A stretch of 64,000 bases of DNA from Pseudomonas sp. GCEP-101 (GCF_025133575.1 NZ_CP104011.1:4100965-4164964); one strand, 5' to 3'. Positions 21,222 to 31,363 are shown, counted from the stretch's first letter. Numbers and translations: made by a program. Notes: a model not told the origin generated them from the letters alone.

Positions 21222-24200
21222 TCAGCGGGCGGCCTCCTTCGGGCCGCCGAGACGGTAGGCGCTCGCATACAGCACCGGCAGCACGATCAGCGTCAGCAGC
21301 GTGGCGAAGCCCAGGCCGAACATGATCACCACCGACATGCTCTGGAAGAAGGCGTCCAGCAGCAGCGGCGCAAGGCCCAGGATGGTGGTCAGCGCGGTCA
21401 GGCAGATCGGCCGCAGCCTCGCGCAGGCCGCGTTCACCAGCGCCTCGCGGGGTGGCTGGCCGGCTTCGGCGAGGTTGTCGACTTCCTCCAGCAGCACGAT
21501 GCCGTTGCGCACCAGCATGCCGGACAGGCTTAGCAGCCCCAGCAGGGCCATGAAGCCGAAGGGGATGCCGGTGAGCAGGAAGCCCAGCGTCACGCCGATC
21601 ATCGCCAGCGGTACGGTCAGCCAGATCAGCAGCGCCTTGCGCGGCGAGGAGAACATCAGCACGGTAATGATGAACATCGCCAGGAAGGCCATCGGCAGGC
21701 TGCCGAGCACGCCGTTGCGGGCGTCGCCGGAACTTTCCAGGTCTCCGCCCCAGGCCAGTTCGTAGCCAGGCGGCAGCGGCAGCGCCTCGATCTGCGGGCG
21801 TACCCGGCCCAGCAGTTGCGAGGAGGTTTCGCCGCTCTGCGCCAGGACGTCGGCCATCACCGTCAGGGTGCGCTTGCGGTCCTGGCGCAGGATCAGCGGG
21901 TCCTCCCACACGCTCCGGAAACTGCCGACCACCTGCTCAATGGGCAGGTAGCGCTGGCTCACCGGGCTCCACAGCATCAGGTCGTTGATCTGCCCGGCGT
22001 CGAGGTCGCGTTCGCGCACCACGATCGGCATCTGCCGGGTGCCGTCGCGGTAGATGCCCACCGTCAGGCCGCTGAAGCTCATGCGCAGCAGGCTGTCGAG
22101 GTCGCGCTTGTCGATGCCCAGCTCGCGGCCGCGGGCCTCGTTGAATTGCGGGCGCACCAGCAGCGCGCGGGCCTGCCAGTCGTGGCTGACGCCGGTGGCC
22201 ACCGGGTCCGCGGCGAGGAGGTCGGCCACCTGCGCGCCGAGGCGGCGCAGCTCCTGCGGGTCCGGCCCGGTCAGGCGCACTTCGATGGCGCTGCCGCTGG
22301 AGGGGCCGAACATCAGGCGCTTGAGGCCGGTCTGCAGCTGCGGGTAGTGCTCGTCGAGGTAATGCTGCATGTCGGCGATCAGCCCAGGGATCTGCGCGCG
22401 GTTTTCGGTGCGCACCAGCACCTGGGCGTAGTTGGCGTGCTGGCGCTCGGCGCCGTAGGTCAGGATGAAGCGCGGCGCGCCCTGGCCGATGCTGGTCACC
22501 GTACGCTCAACCCCCGGCAGGGCGGTGATGTGCCGGTCGATCTCGGCGGCCAGGTCGCGGGTGTGCTCGATGGCGGTGCCCTGGGGCAGCCACAGATCGA
22601 CGAAGAACATCGGCGTGTTGGCCGGCGGGAAGAAGTTCTGCCGGACCTGGGTGAAGCCCAGCAGGGAAGCGGCCAGCGCCACGGCGAGCAGGCCCAGGGT
22701 CAGTGCGCGCTGGCGCAGGCAGGCTTCCAGCAGGCCGCGGTAGGCGCGGTACAGCCAGCCGGCGTGGGGCTCGGCGCTGTCGGCCTTCGCCGGCATCTTC
22801 TCGAAGGCCCAGCGGGCGAACAGCGGCGCCAGGGTCATGGCGGTGAGCCAGCTGAGCAGCAGCGACACCAGCAGCACGTCGAATAGCGAGCGGCAGTATT
22901 CGCCGGTGGAGTCCGAGGACAGGCCGATGGGCGCGAAGGCCAGCACCGCGATCACCGTCGCGCCCAGCAAGGGCAGGGCGGTGAGGCGGACGATATGGCG
23001 GATCGCGGCGTCGATGCCCTGGCCGCGCAGGCGGCCGACCAGCACGCCTTCAACCACCACGATGGCGTTGTCCACCAGCATGCACAGGGAAATGATCAGA
23101 GCGCCGAGGCTGATGCGCTGCAGTTCGATACCCAGCAGGTACATCAGCAGCAGGCTGCCCAGCACGTTGAGCGCCAGCACCCCGGCGATCACCAGCCCGC
23201 TGCGCAGGCCCATGAACACCAGCAGCGTGCCGACGACAATCGCCAGCGCGGTGACGAAGCTGAGCAGGAAGCCGTTGACCGCCCCGTGTACTTCCACGGC
23301 CTGGTCATAGAAGGGGGTCAGCTGCATGCCCGCCGGGCGTTCGCTTTCGAGCTGGTCGAGTCGCTGGTGCACGGCGTCACCGACTTTCACCACGTTCACC
23401 TGCGGCGCGAAGGCGATGCCCAGCGCCAGCGCCGGCTTGCCATCGGCGCGCCAGAGGTGGCTGGGCGTGTCGGTAAAGCCGCGCTGCACCGTGGCGATGT
23501 CACCCAGGCGGATCAACTGGGCGCTGCCCGGCGCGCTCACCAGCAGGCGCTCCAGCTCGCCGACCTCGGCGAACTCGCCGGTGGGATGCAGGCGGATGCT
23601 CTCGCTGCCGACCCGCAGGCTGCCGGCGTCGGACACCACGTTCTGCCGGTTCAGCAGGTCCACCAGGCGTTGCAGGGGCACGCCCATGGCATTCATCTTT
23701 TCCCGCGAGACCTGCACCTGCACCTGCTCGGCCTGCAGCCCGGAGACCACCACCTTGCTCACGCCCGGCACCAGCACCAGCTCGCGGCGCAGGTAGTCGG
23801 CGTAGTCGCGCAGTTCCTGGTAGCTGTAGCCGTCGCCGGACAGGGACAGCAGGATGCCGTAGACGTCTCCGAAGTCGTCGTTCACCTGCGGCGGCGAAAC
23901 CCCCGGCGGCAGGTGCGGGGCAAGGTCGTTGACCTTGCGCCGCAGCTCATCCCAGATCTGCGGCAGGTCGCCGGCGCGATACTGCGGCTTCACATTGACG
24001 GTGATCTGCGAGAGGCCGGCGCTGGAGATCGAGGTGAGTTTGTCGACATAGGCCAGCTGCTGGATGGCGTTCTCCAGCGGGTAGGTGACCTCTTCCTCGA
24101 CCTGCTGCGGCGAGGCCCCGGCGTAGCGGGTGGCGACCACGGCGGTCTTCACGGTGAAGGCCGGGTCTTCCAGGCGGCCTATGTCGAGGATGGCGTAGAG

Positions 24201-24275
24201 CCCGCCGAGGGCCAGCAGCAGGATGACGATCCAGCTGCTGACCTTGTTGCGGATGAAGTAGCCGCTGATGTCCAT
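21222..24275 (-). CDS. RND efflux transporter, inner-membrane permease
   Basis: About 1017 residues, the usual length. The N-terminus (FIRNKVSSWIVILLLALGGL) is the first membrane helix, followed by the first porter domain. Helix 4 shows SLCMLVDNAIVVVEGVLVGR, with the conserved LVDNAI aspartate of the proton relay. The second half repeats this with FGFMALLGLLSLSGMLVRNG. It is of the AcrB/HAE-like class and should export organic compounds together with the adaptor encoded just before; the stop and start overlap in TGATG. Outer-membrane channel not in this window. Confidence 0.92.
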   Translation of the reverse strand: MDISGYFIRNKVSSWIVILLLALGGLYAILDIGRLEDPAFTVKTAVVATRYAGASPQQVEEEVTYPLENAIQQLAYVDKLTSISSAGLSQITVNVKPQYRAGDLPQIWDELRRKVNDLAPHLPPGVSPPQVNDDFGDVYGILLSLSGDGYSYQELRDYADYLRRELVLVPGVSKVVVSGLQAEQVQVQVSREKMNAMGVPLQRLVDLLNRQNVVSDAGSLRVGSESIRLHPTGEFAEVGELERLLVSAPGSAQLIRLGDIATVQRGFTDTPSHLWRADGKPALALGIAFAPQVNVVKVGDAVHQRLDQLESERPAGMQLTPFYDQAVEVHGAVNGFLLSFVTALAIVVGTLLVFMGLRSGLVIAGVLALNVLGSLLLMYLLGIELQRISLGALIISLCMLVDNAIVVVEGVLVGRLRGQGIDAAIRHIVRLTALPLLGATVIAVLAFAPIGLSSDSTGEYCRSLFDVLLVSLLLSWLTAMTLAPLFARWAFEKMPAKADSAEPHAGWLYRAYRGLLEACLRQRALTLGLLAVALAASLLGFTQVRQNFFPPANTPMFFVDLWLPQGTAIEHTRDLAAEIDRHITALPGVERTVTSIGQGAPRFILTYGAERQHANYAQVLVRTENRAQIPGLIADMQHYLDEHYPQLQTGLKRLMFGPSSGSAIEVRLTGPDPQELRRLGAQVADLLAADPVATGVSHDWQARALLVRPQFNEARGRELGIDKRDLDSLLRMSFSGLTVGIYRDGTRQMPIVVRERDLDAGQINDLMLWSPVSQRYLPIEQVVGSFRSVWEDPLILRQDRKRTLTVMADVLAQSGETSSQLLGRVRPQIEALPLPPGYELAWGGDLESSGDARNGVLGSLPMAFLAMFIITVLMFSSPRKALLIWLTVPLAMIGVTLGFLLTGIPFGFMALLGLLSLSGMLVRNGIVLLEEVDNLAEAGQPPREALVNAACARLRPICLTALTTILGLAPLLLDAFFQSMSVVIMFGLGFATLLTLIVLPVLYASAYRLGGPKEAAR

Positions 24276-25357
24276 CACAGCCCCCGTTCACGGTGCCAGG
24301 GGCGCACGCGCTGGCCTTCGCGCAGCTCGGCGGTGCCGGCGGCGACTATCCGCTCGCCCGGCTCCAGCCCGGCAAGCACCTGGATGCCCGTGGCGCCCGG
24401 CTGGCCGAGCTCGACCGTGCGGCGCTCGACGTGCAGGTTGTCGCCCTGGCCTTTCACCACCCACACCTGGCTCTGCCCCGGCGCGCCGTCGTCGGCGCTG
24501 AACACGGCCTCCACCGGGACATAAAGAACGGTCCGGGCGTCGCGGCCGAGCTGGGCGAAGTCCACCTCGACGGTGGCGCTCATGCCCGGCAGCAGGGTGA
24601 CGTCCTGCGGCCGCTGCAGGGTGAGCGTGACGGTGTAGCTCAGGGTCGCCGGATCGGGGCGGGTGCTGTGCTCCTTGTATTGTGCAGGGAACTCGCGGCC
24701 GGGCACCCGGGCCAGGCGCACGATGGGCTGGTAGTCGCTGCGCAGGCTGGCGCCGTCGACGCGCTCCAGCAGGCTTTCCGGCAGCTGGAACTGCACGTCG
24801 TAGCGGTCGGCCGATTGCAGGACCGCCACCGGCTGCTTGGGCTGCAGCATCTGGTGGTTCTGCACCGGCAACTGGGCGATGACGCCGTCGAAGGGGGCCG
24901 TCAGGCGTGCGTAACCGAGTTCCTGGCGCGCCAGTTTCAGCGCGGCCTCGGCGGAGTCCAGCTGGGCCTTGCGCTGGTCCAGCTCGGCACGGGCCACCAG
25001 TTGCCGCTCATTGAGCGTGGCGACGCGCTGGTACTGGGCGCGGGCGAGGTTGTAGCTGGCCTCGCGGTCGCGCAGGCGCAGGCGCAGGTCGGCGTCATCC
25101 AGTTCGGCGATCAGCTGGCCGCGCTCCACGCGCTGGCCGGTCTTCACCGCCAGGGTCTTGAGATGCCCGGCGAGGCGGAAGGACAGGTCGACCTCATCCG
25201 AGGCCACGAGTTGGCCGGGGAACTGGCGCACACCTTCGGCGGCCGCGGCGGGCACGCCCAGGAGCTTCACCGGGCGCACGCTCTCGGCCGGCGCCGGGGG
25301 CGTCGGACCGCAACCGGCCAGCAGGCTGGCGAGCAGAAGGCAGGCGGGGGTTTTCAC
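24275..25357 (-). CDS. RND efflux periplasmic adaptor (membrane fusion lipoprotein)
   Basis: Start placed at GTG 25357, which has GAGGAA upstream and opens a lipoprotein signal: VKTPACLLLASLLAGC with lipobox LLAG/C at Cys16. The mature protein has the barrel-sandwich and hairpin of HlyD/MFP proteins (FPGQLVASDEVDLSFRLAGH, then GYARLTAPFDGVIAQL). 360 residues. It anchors in the inner membrane and links the permease to the outer-membrane channel. Coupled to the permease by a one-base stop/start overlap. Confidence 0.92.
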   Translation of the reverse strand: MKTPACLLLASLLAGCGPTPPAPAESVRPVKLLGVPAAAAEGVRQFPGQLVASDEVDLSFRLAGHLKTLAVKTGQRVERGQLIAELDDADLRLRLRDREASYNLARAQYQRVATLNERQLVARAELDQRKAQLDSAEAALKLARQELGYARLTAPFDGVIAQLPVQNHQMLQPKQPVAVLQSADRYDVQFQLPESLLERVDGASLRSDYQPIVRLARVPGREFPAQYKEHSTRPDPATLSYTVTLTLQRPQDVTLLPGMSATVEVDFAQLGRDARTVLYVPVEAVFSADDGAPGQSQVWVVKGQGDNLHVERRTVELGQPGATGIQVLAGLEPGERIVAAGTAELREGQRVRPWHRERGL

Positions 25358-25508
25358 GAAGGATTCCTCGTCGACGAGTGGGATGTGACAAGGCTGCGCG
25401 CCACCCGGCGGAATCCGCCTGACTTGTATCAAGGGCCGCTGGGCGGCCTTGGGAAAGTTCAGTGACGGTACAGGAATCGTTCAGAAACGGCCTACAAGGA
25501 GTCGATCC

Positions 25509-26054
25509 TCAGACCTTCAGCACGCCGCGAAAGCCGCGCGCGGCGTAATACGACTGTACCCCGTTGTGATAGGTGAAGACGCGCCCGTAGCGGCGGTCGC
25601 CGAACAGCGCACCGTCCAGCTTGCGCATGGAGCCCGGCGTGCGCAGCCAGCTGGAGGTCTTCTGGTCGAAGCTGCCCAGCTCCTGCAACTGGCGGTATTG
25701 CGCCTCGTCCAGCAGCTCGATGCCGATCTGCGCGGCCAGCTCGGTGGCGCAGCCGGCGGGCTTGTCCTTCTTGCGTGCGTCCAGCGCTTCGCGGTCGTAG
25801 CAGAGGCTGCGGCGGCCGGCCGGGGTTTCGGCGGAGCAGTCGAAGAACAGGAGGGCGCCGCTGGCGCTTTCGCGGCCAACCACGTCGGGTTCGCCGCCGG
25901 TGGCTTCCATCTGCTCCAGGGCCTTGAGCTTGGCCGGGGCATCTTTCAGGCGCGCCTGGACCTCCGCCCAGTCGATGCCCGGGTGGCGTTCAGGGTGCTG
26001 CTCGAAGCGCGTCTGCAGGGTCGCCAGCAGGGCGTCGCGCTGTTTCGCATTCAT
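25509..26054 (-). CDS. DUF4256 protein
   Basis: 181 residues from MNAKQRDALLATLQTRFEQH to GVLKV. The length and the C-terminal GRVFTYHNGVQSYYAARGFR segment match DUF4256 proteins, which are cytoplasmic and of unknown function. Monocistronic; the HD-GYP gene ends 58 bases upstream on the same strand. Confidence 0.8.
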   Translation of the reverse strand: MNAKQRDALLATLQTRFEQHPERHPGIDWAEVQARLKDAPAKLKALEQMEATGGEPDVVGRESASGALLFFDCSAETPAGRRSLCYDREALDARKKDKPAGCATELAAQIGIELLDEAQYRQLQELGSFDQKTSSWLRTPGSMRKLDGALFGDRRYGRVFTYHNGVQSYYAARGFRGVLKV

Positions 26055-26112
26055 CGCATCTACTCCGCGCAGGGGAAGCTCAGAGTAAAGCAGGATTTGC
26101 CGGGCTCGCCGT

Positions 26113-27114
26113 TCAGCCGGCGTCGGCCCAGCGCTCGCGCACGGCGAGGATGTCGGGCAGGCAGCCGAGGAACAGCTCCACCAGCTGCGGGTCGAAGTGG
26201 CCGCCTTTTTCCCGGCGCAGCAGTTCCACGGCGTCGTCGATGCTCCACGCCGGCTTGTAGGGCCGTGCGCTGGTCAGCGCGTCGAACACGTCGGCGATGG
26301 CGACGATGCGCCCTTCGACGGGAATCTCTTCGCCGCGCAGGCCATTGGGATAGCCGGTGCCGTCCCAGCGCTCGTGGTGGGTGAGGGCAATGCTGCGCGC
26401 CAGGCGCAGCAGGTCGGAGTCGTGCTCGCCGATGATCCCCGCGCCGATCTCCGGATGCTGGCGCATGACCTGCCACTCGCGCTCGTCGAGCCGGCCGGGC
26501 TTCTGCAGGATGGCGTCGGGAATGCCGATCTTGCCTACGTCGTGCATTGGCGCGGCGTTGAGCAGGTCGTCGGCGGCCTTCTCCGAGTAGCCCGCGGCGC
26601 GCGCCAGCAGGTGCGCATAGTGGCTCATGCGGATGACGTGCAGGCCGGTCTCGTTGTCCTTGTATTCGGATGCCTTGCCCAGGCGCTGGACGATCTGCAG
26701 GCGCGTCTCGCGCAGCTCCTCTACGCGCACCAGCGACAGGTGCGTGCGCACCCGTGCCCTGACGATGGGCGGGCTGACGGGCTTGGTGATGTAGTCCACG
26801 GCGCCGACCTCGAAGCCCTTCGCCTCATCCGGCACGTCGGCCAGGGCGGTGACGAAGATCACCGGGATGGCGCCGGTGGCCTGCTCGGCCTTGAGCCGCT
26901 GGCAAACCTCGAAGCCGGTCATGCCGGGCATCATCACGTCCAGCAGGATCAGCTCGGGGCGCTCGCGGTTGGCCAGTTCCAGCGCCTTGTCGCCGTCCTT
27001 GGCGAACAGCAGGCGGTAGTCGTCCTGCAGGATGTGCCGCAGGACCTGGAGGTTGGTGGCTTCGTCGTCCACCAGCAGCAGGCAGGGCCGATGGTCTTGC
27101 GCGGTGAGGGTCAT
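26113..27114 (-). CDS. response regulator with HD-GYP domain (c-di-GMP phosphodiesterase, RpfG-like)
   Basis: 333 residues. The receiver domain has phospho-acceptor Asp59 (LILLDVMMPG) with acidic pair D16/D17 and Lys111. The HD-GYP domain carries the HD dyad at 191-192 (HDVGKIGIPD) and HHERWDGTGYP at 246-256, so the metal ligands and GYP motif are intact. The expected role is hydrolysis of cyclic di-GMP when phosphorylated. Its ATG overlaps the kinase stop (ATGA), so it is the cognate output of the hybrid kinase encoded before it. Confidence 0.93.
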   Translation of the reverse strand: MTLTAQDHRPCLLLVDDEATNLQVLRHILQDDYRLLFAKDGDKALELANRERPELILLDVMMPGMTGFEVCQRLKAEQATGAIPVIFVTALADVPDEAKGFEVGAVDYITKPVSPPIVRARVRTHLSLVRVEELRETRLQIVQRLGKASEYKDNETGLHVIRMSHYAHLLARAAGYSEKAADDLLNAAPMHDVGKIGIPDAILQKPGRLDEREWQVMRQHPEIGAGIIGEHDSDLLRLARSIALTHHERWDGTGYPNGLRGEEIPVEGRIVAIADVFDALTSARPYKPAWSIDDAVELLRREKGGHFDPQLVELFLGCLPDILAVRERWADAG

Positions 27115-30100
27115 GCTTGCTCCAGGCGGCTGCCGAGTGTCCGGACCCATTCCAGGGCCTGGTCGAAATCGAAGTCGTCGATGGCGTAGCGCAACGCTTC
27201 GAAGGCGTCGCGGTGTTCGCTGTGGGCGGTGCCCAGGCGCAGGCGCTCCAGCGCCTGGTCGTCCAGCCCGCCGCGGGAGAGCGCCAGTTGCAGGGCGTGC
27301 AGCGCCTCGCGCAGGTCCTGGGAGGCGGCCTCGCCAACGACCTCGGCGACGGCCTCCGGCACCAGCGGCACCGAATCGCGGACGACGGCGAATTCCGCGC
27401 CAACGCGCTCCAGCGCGCTGCCCAGCTGCTCCGCCGTGCCGTGGTCGGCGGCGCCTTCCAGCACGCCGAGGGCGCCGGCCAGGCGCGGCAAGGCGAGGTT
27501 GGCGGCGGCGCCGCGCAGGCGGTGGGCGAGGGCGGCGATGCTGGCGCGGTCGCCTTGATTCACCGCGCCTTCCAGGGTCGCCAGGCTGGCGTGCTGTTCG
27601 TCGAGGAAGCGCACGATGGCCCGCGCCATGGGCAGCGGGCCGCCCCACAGGTGCGCGCCAGCGTCCCAGTCGAGGGTCGCCAGTGGCGCGGGCTCGCTGG
27701 GCTGTGCACGGCGGACGGCAGGCGCGGCGCCGAGCAGGCGGGCCATCTCGTCCAGCAGGCCGGCGAGATCCAGTGGCTTGCTGGCGAAGCCGTTCATGCC
27801 GGCGTCCAGGGCATTCTGGCGGTCGCGGTCTAGTACGCTGGCGGTGAGCGCAATGATCGGCACGGCTGCCGCGCCACGCTGCTGTTCGAGGGCGCGGATG
27901 CGCCGCGTGGCTTCCAGGCCGTCCATGCCGGGCATCTGCACATCCATCAGGATCAGGTCGAACGTCTGGGCGCTGTAGGCTTCCACGGCCGCCAGACCAT
28001 CGCCGACGCTGTGCGGACGGTGGCCGAGGCGGCGCAGGTTCAGCTCCAGCAACTCGACGTTCTGCGGCACGTCGTCGGCCACCAGGATGCGCAGCGGCGG
28101 CAGGCTCGGCGCATGGCTGCGTGCGGTCGGCTGAACGCTGCGCCCGGCGGGCAGGGGCAGGTCGACGGTGAACACGCTGCCGCGGCCCACTTCGCTCTCC
28201 ACGGTGATGCGCCCGCCCATCAGCTCCACCAGTTGGCGCGAGATGGTGGTGCCCAGCCCGGTACCGCCGAAGCGCCGGCTCATGGAGGCATCGGCCTGGG
28301 CGAAGGGGTCGAAGATGCGCTCCAGGCGGTCGGCGGCAATGCCGATGCCGGTGTCGCGAATCGCCAGGCGCAGCGCGCCCGGTTCGCCGCTGATGACCAG
28401 GCGCACTTCGCCACGCTCGGTGAACTTCACCGCGTTGCCCAGCAGGTTGGTCAACACCTGTTGCAGGCGCAGCGGATCGCCGCGGAAGTACTCGCCGGCG
28501 CGCTGGCCGTAGTCGATGCGCAGGGTCAGGCCCTTGCGTTCGGCGGACAGCCGCAGCGCCGCGCAGACCTGTTCGCACAGTTCCGGCAGGGAGAAGTCGA
28601 GGGCTTCCAGCTCGATGGCGCCACGGTCGAGCTTGGCGGTGTCGAGGATGTCGTTGAGCAGGCTCAGCAGCGAGCGCGAGGCGTTCTGCACGGTGCTCAG
28701 GTAGCGCCGCTGGTTGTCTTCCAGCGGCGAATCCAGCAGCAGTTCGGTGAAGCCCATGATGGCATTCATCGGCGTGCGGATTTCATGGCTCATGTTGGCG
28801 AGGAAGCTGCTGCGCGCGGCGGCGGCCTGTTCGGCGCGGTCGCGGGCGCTGCGCAGTTCCTGCTCCATGACGCGGCGCGGGGTGAGGTCGGTGGCCAGCT
28901 TCACCACCTTCACCGGCCGGCCGTCGAAGTCGAGGATCGGGTTGTAGGTCGCGTGGATCCACACCTCGCGCCCGTCCTTGGCCAGGCGGCGGTATTCGCC
29001 GGCGCTGTGTTCGCCCGCGCGCAGCCCGTCCCAGAACGCCCGGTACTCGGCGCTGGCGGCGATATCCGGCGGGCAGAACAGGCTGTGGTGCTGGCCCAGC
29101 ACGTCGGCTTCGGTGTAGCCGAAGAGTTCGAGGATGTTGTCGTTGGCGGCCAGCACGCGGCCGTCCAGGTCGAACTCGATCAGCGCCATGGCGCGGCCGA
29201 TGGCGGTGACCTTGCCTTCGTACTCGTTGCTCAGCAGTTTGCTCTCGGTCTGGTCGAGCAGGACGCCGTCGATCCACTGCGGCGTGCCGGCCTCGTCGTA
29301 GCAGGCGCTGCCGCCCTCCCAGATCCAGCGCTCGCGGCCGGTGCGGTCGAACAGGCGGTACTCGACGACGTAGCTGCGGCCCTCGGCGATGGCGCGGCGG
29401 ACTTCCTCGTTCACCGCGTGCTGGTCGTCGGGGTGGTAGAGCTGGTTGAAGGTGACGCGCTGCTCGATGAAATCCTGCGCCGACCAGCCGGTGACGGCCT
29501 CCACCGCGTCGCTGACGAAGAGGATGCTCCAGACCTCGTCCGGGACGACGCGGAAGGCGATGCCGGGCATGTTGCGGATCAGCGAGCGGTACTGCTCCTC
29601 GCGCGTGCGCAGGGCCTGCTCCATCTCGCGGCGTTCGCTGATGTCGGCGACGAACACGACGAACCAGGGCATGCCATCGTGGTCGGTGACGCCGAGGCTG
29701 ACCCGCGCCGGGAATTCGCGACCGTCGCGGGTCAGGCCCTCCAGTTCCAGCTCGGAATTGTGGAACTGCCGCTCGCCGCTGCGCTTGTAGTTCTCCAGGG
29801 CGCTGCGGAACTGCTGGCCGTAGGCCTCGTTCATCAGCACCTGCATGGACTTGCCGACCAGTTCGTGCGGGTGCCAGCCGAACAGACGCAGCACGGCGTG
29901 GTTGACCGAGCGGATCACGCCGCTGTGGTCGATGGTGAGGATGGCTTCGACCGCGGCGTCGAGCAACGAATCCAGGTGCTTGCGCCGGCGCTGCAGTTCC
30001 TGGAACAGCTGGCGATAGCGCAGCAGGCCGTTCACCGCGGCGACGCAGATGCTCAGGCTGATGGTGGCCATGGACACCGCCATCGCCAGGTAGAAGCTGC

Positions 30101-30782
30101 CCTGCACCCCCTGCGGCACGCCGAACTCCTCCCGGCCGACGAAGCGCGCTGCCGCCATGCCGGTGTAGTGCATGCCGGCAATCGCCAGGCCCATCACCGC
30201 GCCGCTGAGCAGGATGGCCAGGTTCGGCCGCATCCGCCCGCGCAGGCCGAAGCGCACCCACAGGGCGATCACCGCCAGCACCACGGCCACCAGGATCGAC
30301 AGGGCGAACATCCACGGGTTGTAGCGCAGCAGCGGGGCCATGTGCATGGCGGCCATGCCGCTGTAGTGCATGGCGCCGATGCCGGCGCCGACCAGTACGC
30401 CGCCGCCGATCAACTGCAGGCGGCTGACGTTGCGCCGGGCCAGCAGGTTCAGGGCGATCCACGAGGCGAACAGGCTCGGCAGGCCGGACAGCAGGGTGAT
30501 CAGCGGGTCATAGCGCACCGCCGCGCACAGCTGGAAGGACAGCATGCCGATGAAGTGCATCGCCCACACGCCGCCGCCCAGCGCGACCGCGCCGGTGCCG
30601 ATGGCCAGTTGACGATAGAACGGGTTGCGCGCCAGTCGCGCCACGCCCGACAGCTGCAGGGCCATGGTCGAGGTGAAGATGGCGATGAGCACGGAAAGCA
30701 GCACCAGTGCCGTGTTGTGCTCGCCGAAAACCAGCAGCGAAGGGGAATCGCCGCTGTAGAAATATCGCTGCAGATCGAGCAT
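27111..30782 (-). CDS. MHYT/PAS hybrid sensor histidine kinase with receiver and Hpt domains
   Basis: 1223 residues. The N-terminal membrane region has about seven helices with three MHYT-type motifs (MHFIGM near 75, MHYSGM, MHYTGM), a proposed sensor of a diatomic gas or of metal. PAS/PAC domains follow (at about 270-400, 400-510 and 520-640). The dimerisation domain has His666 in SHEIRTPMNA, and an intact HATPase domain follows (NLLGNAVKF, DTGIGI, GGTGLGTTISRQL). A receiver domain has Asp947 (LILMDVQMPGMDG), and a C-terminal Hpt domain has His1087 (AHRLRGAA). A full four-step phosphorelay ending on the HD-GYP protein is likely. Confidence 0.93.
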   Translation of the reverse strand: MLDLQRYFYSGDSPSLLVFGEHNTALVLLSVLIAIFTSTMALQLSGVARLARNPFYRQLAIGTGAVALGGGVWAMHFIGMLSFQLCAAVRYDPLITLLSGLPSLFASWIALNLLARRNVSRLQLIGGGVLVGAGIGAMHYSGMAAMHMAPLLRYNPWMFALSILVAVVLAVIALWVRFGLRGRMRPNLAILLSGAVMGLAIAGMHYTGMAAARFVGREEFGVPQGVQGSFYLAMAVSMATISLSICVAAVNGLLRYRQLFQELQRRRKHLDSLLDAAVEAILTIDHSGVIRSVNHAVLRLFGWHPHELVGKSMQVLMNEAYGQQFRSALENYKRSGERQFHNSELELEGLTRDGREFPARVSLGVTDHDGMPWFVVFVADISERREMEQALRTREEQYRSLIRNMPGIAFRVVPDEVWSILFVSDAVEAVTGWSAQDFIEQRVTFNQLYHPDDQHAVNEEVRRAIAEGRSYVVEYRLFDRTGRERWIWEGGSACYDEAGTPQWIDGVLLDQTESKLLSNEYEGKVTAIGRAMALIEFDLDGRVLAANDNILELFGYTEADVLGQHHSLFCPPDIAASAEYRAFWDGLRAGEHSAGEYRRLAKDGREVWIHATYNPILDFDGRPVKVVKLATDLTPRRVMEQELRSARDRAEQAAAARSSFLANMSHEIRTPMNAIMGFTELLLDSPLEDNQRRYLSTVQNASRSLLSLLNDILDTAKLDRGAIELEALDFSLPELCEQVCAALRLSAERKGLTLRIDYGQRAGEYFRGDPLRLQQVLTNLLGNAVKFTERGEVRLVISGEPGALRLAIRDTGIGIAADRLERIFDPFAQADASMSRRFGGTGLGTTISRQLVELMGGRITVESEVGRGSVFTVDLPLPAGRSVQPTARSHAPSLPPLRILVADDVPQNVELLELNLRRLGHRPHSVGDGLAAVEAYSAQTFDLILMDVQMPGMDGLEATRRIRALEQQRGAAAVPIIALTASVLDRDRQNALDAGMNGFASKPLDLAGLLDEMARLLGAAPAVRRAQPSEPAPLATLDWDAGAHLWGGPLPMARAIVRFLDEQHASLATLEGAVNQGDRASIAALAHRLRGAAANLALPRLAGALGVLEGAADHGTAEQLGSALERVGAEFAVVRDSVPLVPEAVAEVVGEAASQDLREALHALQLALSRGGLDDQALERLRLGTAHSEHRDAFEALRYAIDDFDFDQALEWVRTLGSRLEQA

Positions 30783-31093
30783 TGAACGAAGACCGTACTG
30801 CGTGCCGAAGGCCCGGTGGAAGACGAGACGGGGTAGCCAGTGCGAAGCAGAGCACAGGATGGGTGCAAATTGCCATCATTGTCGGTCGCCGCCCCTGCGA
30901 AACCCGTGTCGCGGCGATGGAATCGGACGAGCGGGGCGCTACGGTTCGGCGTCGACGTTCAACGCTGCGGGCAGCGGCGACCGGTAACCTTCTATCGGCG
31001 AGCGCCGTGGGAAATTGAATGCTTGCCGACGGCTGGCGGCACCAACGAAAAAGCTCGGCATGGGCCGGGCTTTTCGAGGTACCTGGGTGCGGA
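30783..31093. other. 311-base intergenic stretch
   Basis: No gene is seen. The left part should hold the promoter of the hybrid kinase (minus strand); no box was convincing. The right part holds the terminator at 31048-31074. Confidence 0.5.
31048..31074 (-). terminator. rho-independent terminator
   Basis: AAAAAGCTCGGC and GCCGGGCTTTT pair through one G-T wobble around a short loop. The A tract becomes the U tract of the minus-strand RNA, 20 bases after the stop of the gene at 31094-31363. Confidence 0.75.
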
Positions 31094-31363
31094 TCAGGCG
31101 GGCATGTGCCATTCCTGCAGGCGGTAGCCTTCGCGGTTCAGCTCGTCGCGGGCCTGGTTCAGCAGGCCTTCGAGCTGCTCCGGGTCGGAGTAGGCGGAGC
31201 TGGGGATGCGGGTGAGGCCCAGCAGGCGGGTACCGGTACGGTCGAGGACGGACAGGTCGAGGCTGCCGTCGCCCCCTTGATCAACCCAAGTCACACAGTG
31301 GAAGGGTTGGAAGGCTCGTCCGGTGATCAGCAGAGCCTCGTTAAAACGAAGAGTCGCATGCAT
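31094..31363 (-). CDS. small conserved hypothetical protein
   Basis: 89 residues from MHATLRFNEALLITGRAFQP to LQEWHMPA. A start nine codons upstream (31390) is possible, but the GAGAG site before 31363 is better. The sequence looks like a small soluble alpha/beta protein; no family or motif is recognised. Followed by a terminator, so it is a single-gene transcript. Confidence 0.6.
   Translation of the reverse strand: MHATLRFNEALLITGRAFQPFHCVTWVDQGGDGSLDLSVLDRTGTRLLGLTRIPSSAYSDPEQLEGLLNQARDELNREGYRLQEWHMPA

Noticed and set aside
30785..31093. Small plus-strand frames in the gap before the 89-residue gene
   Set aside because: No ribosome sites or conserved features; the region contains only a terminator.
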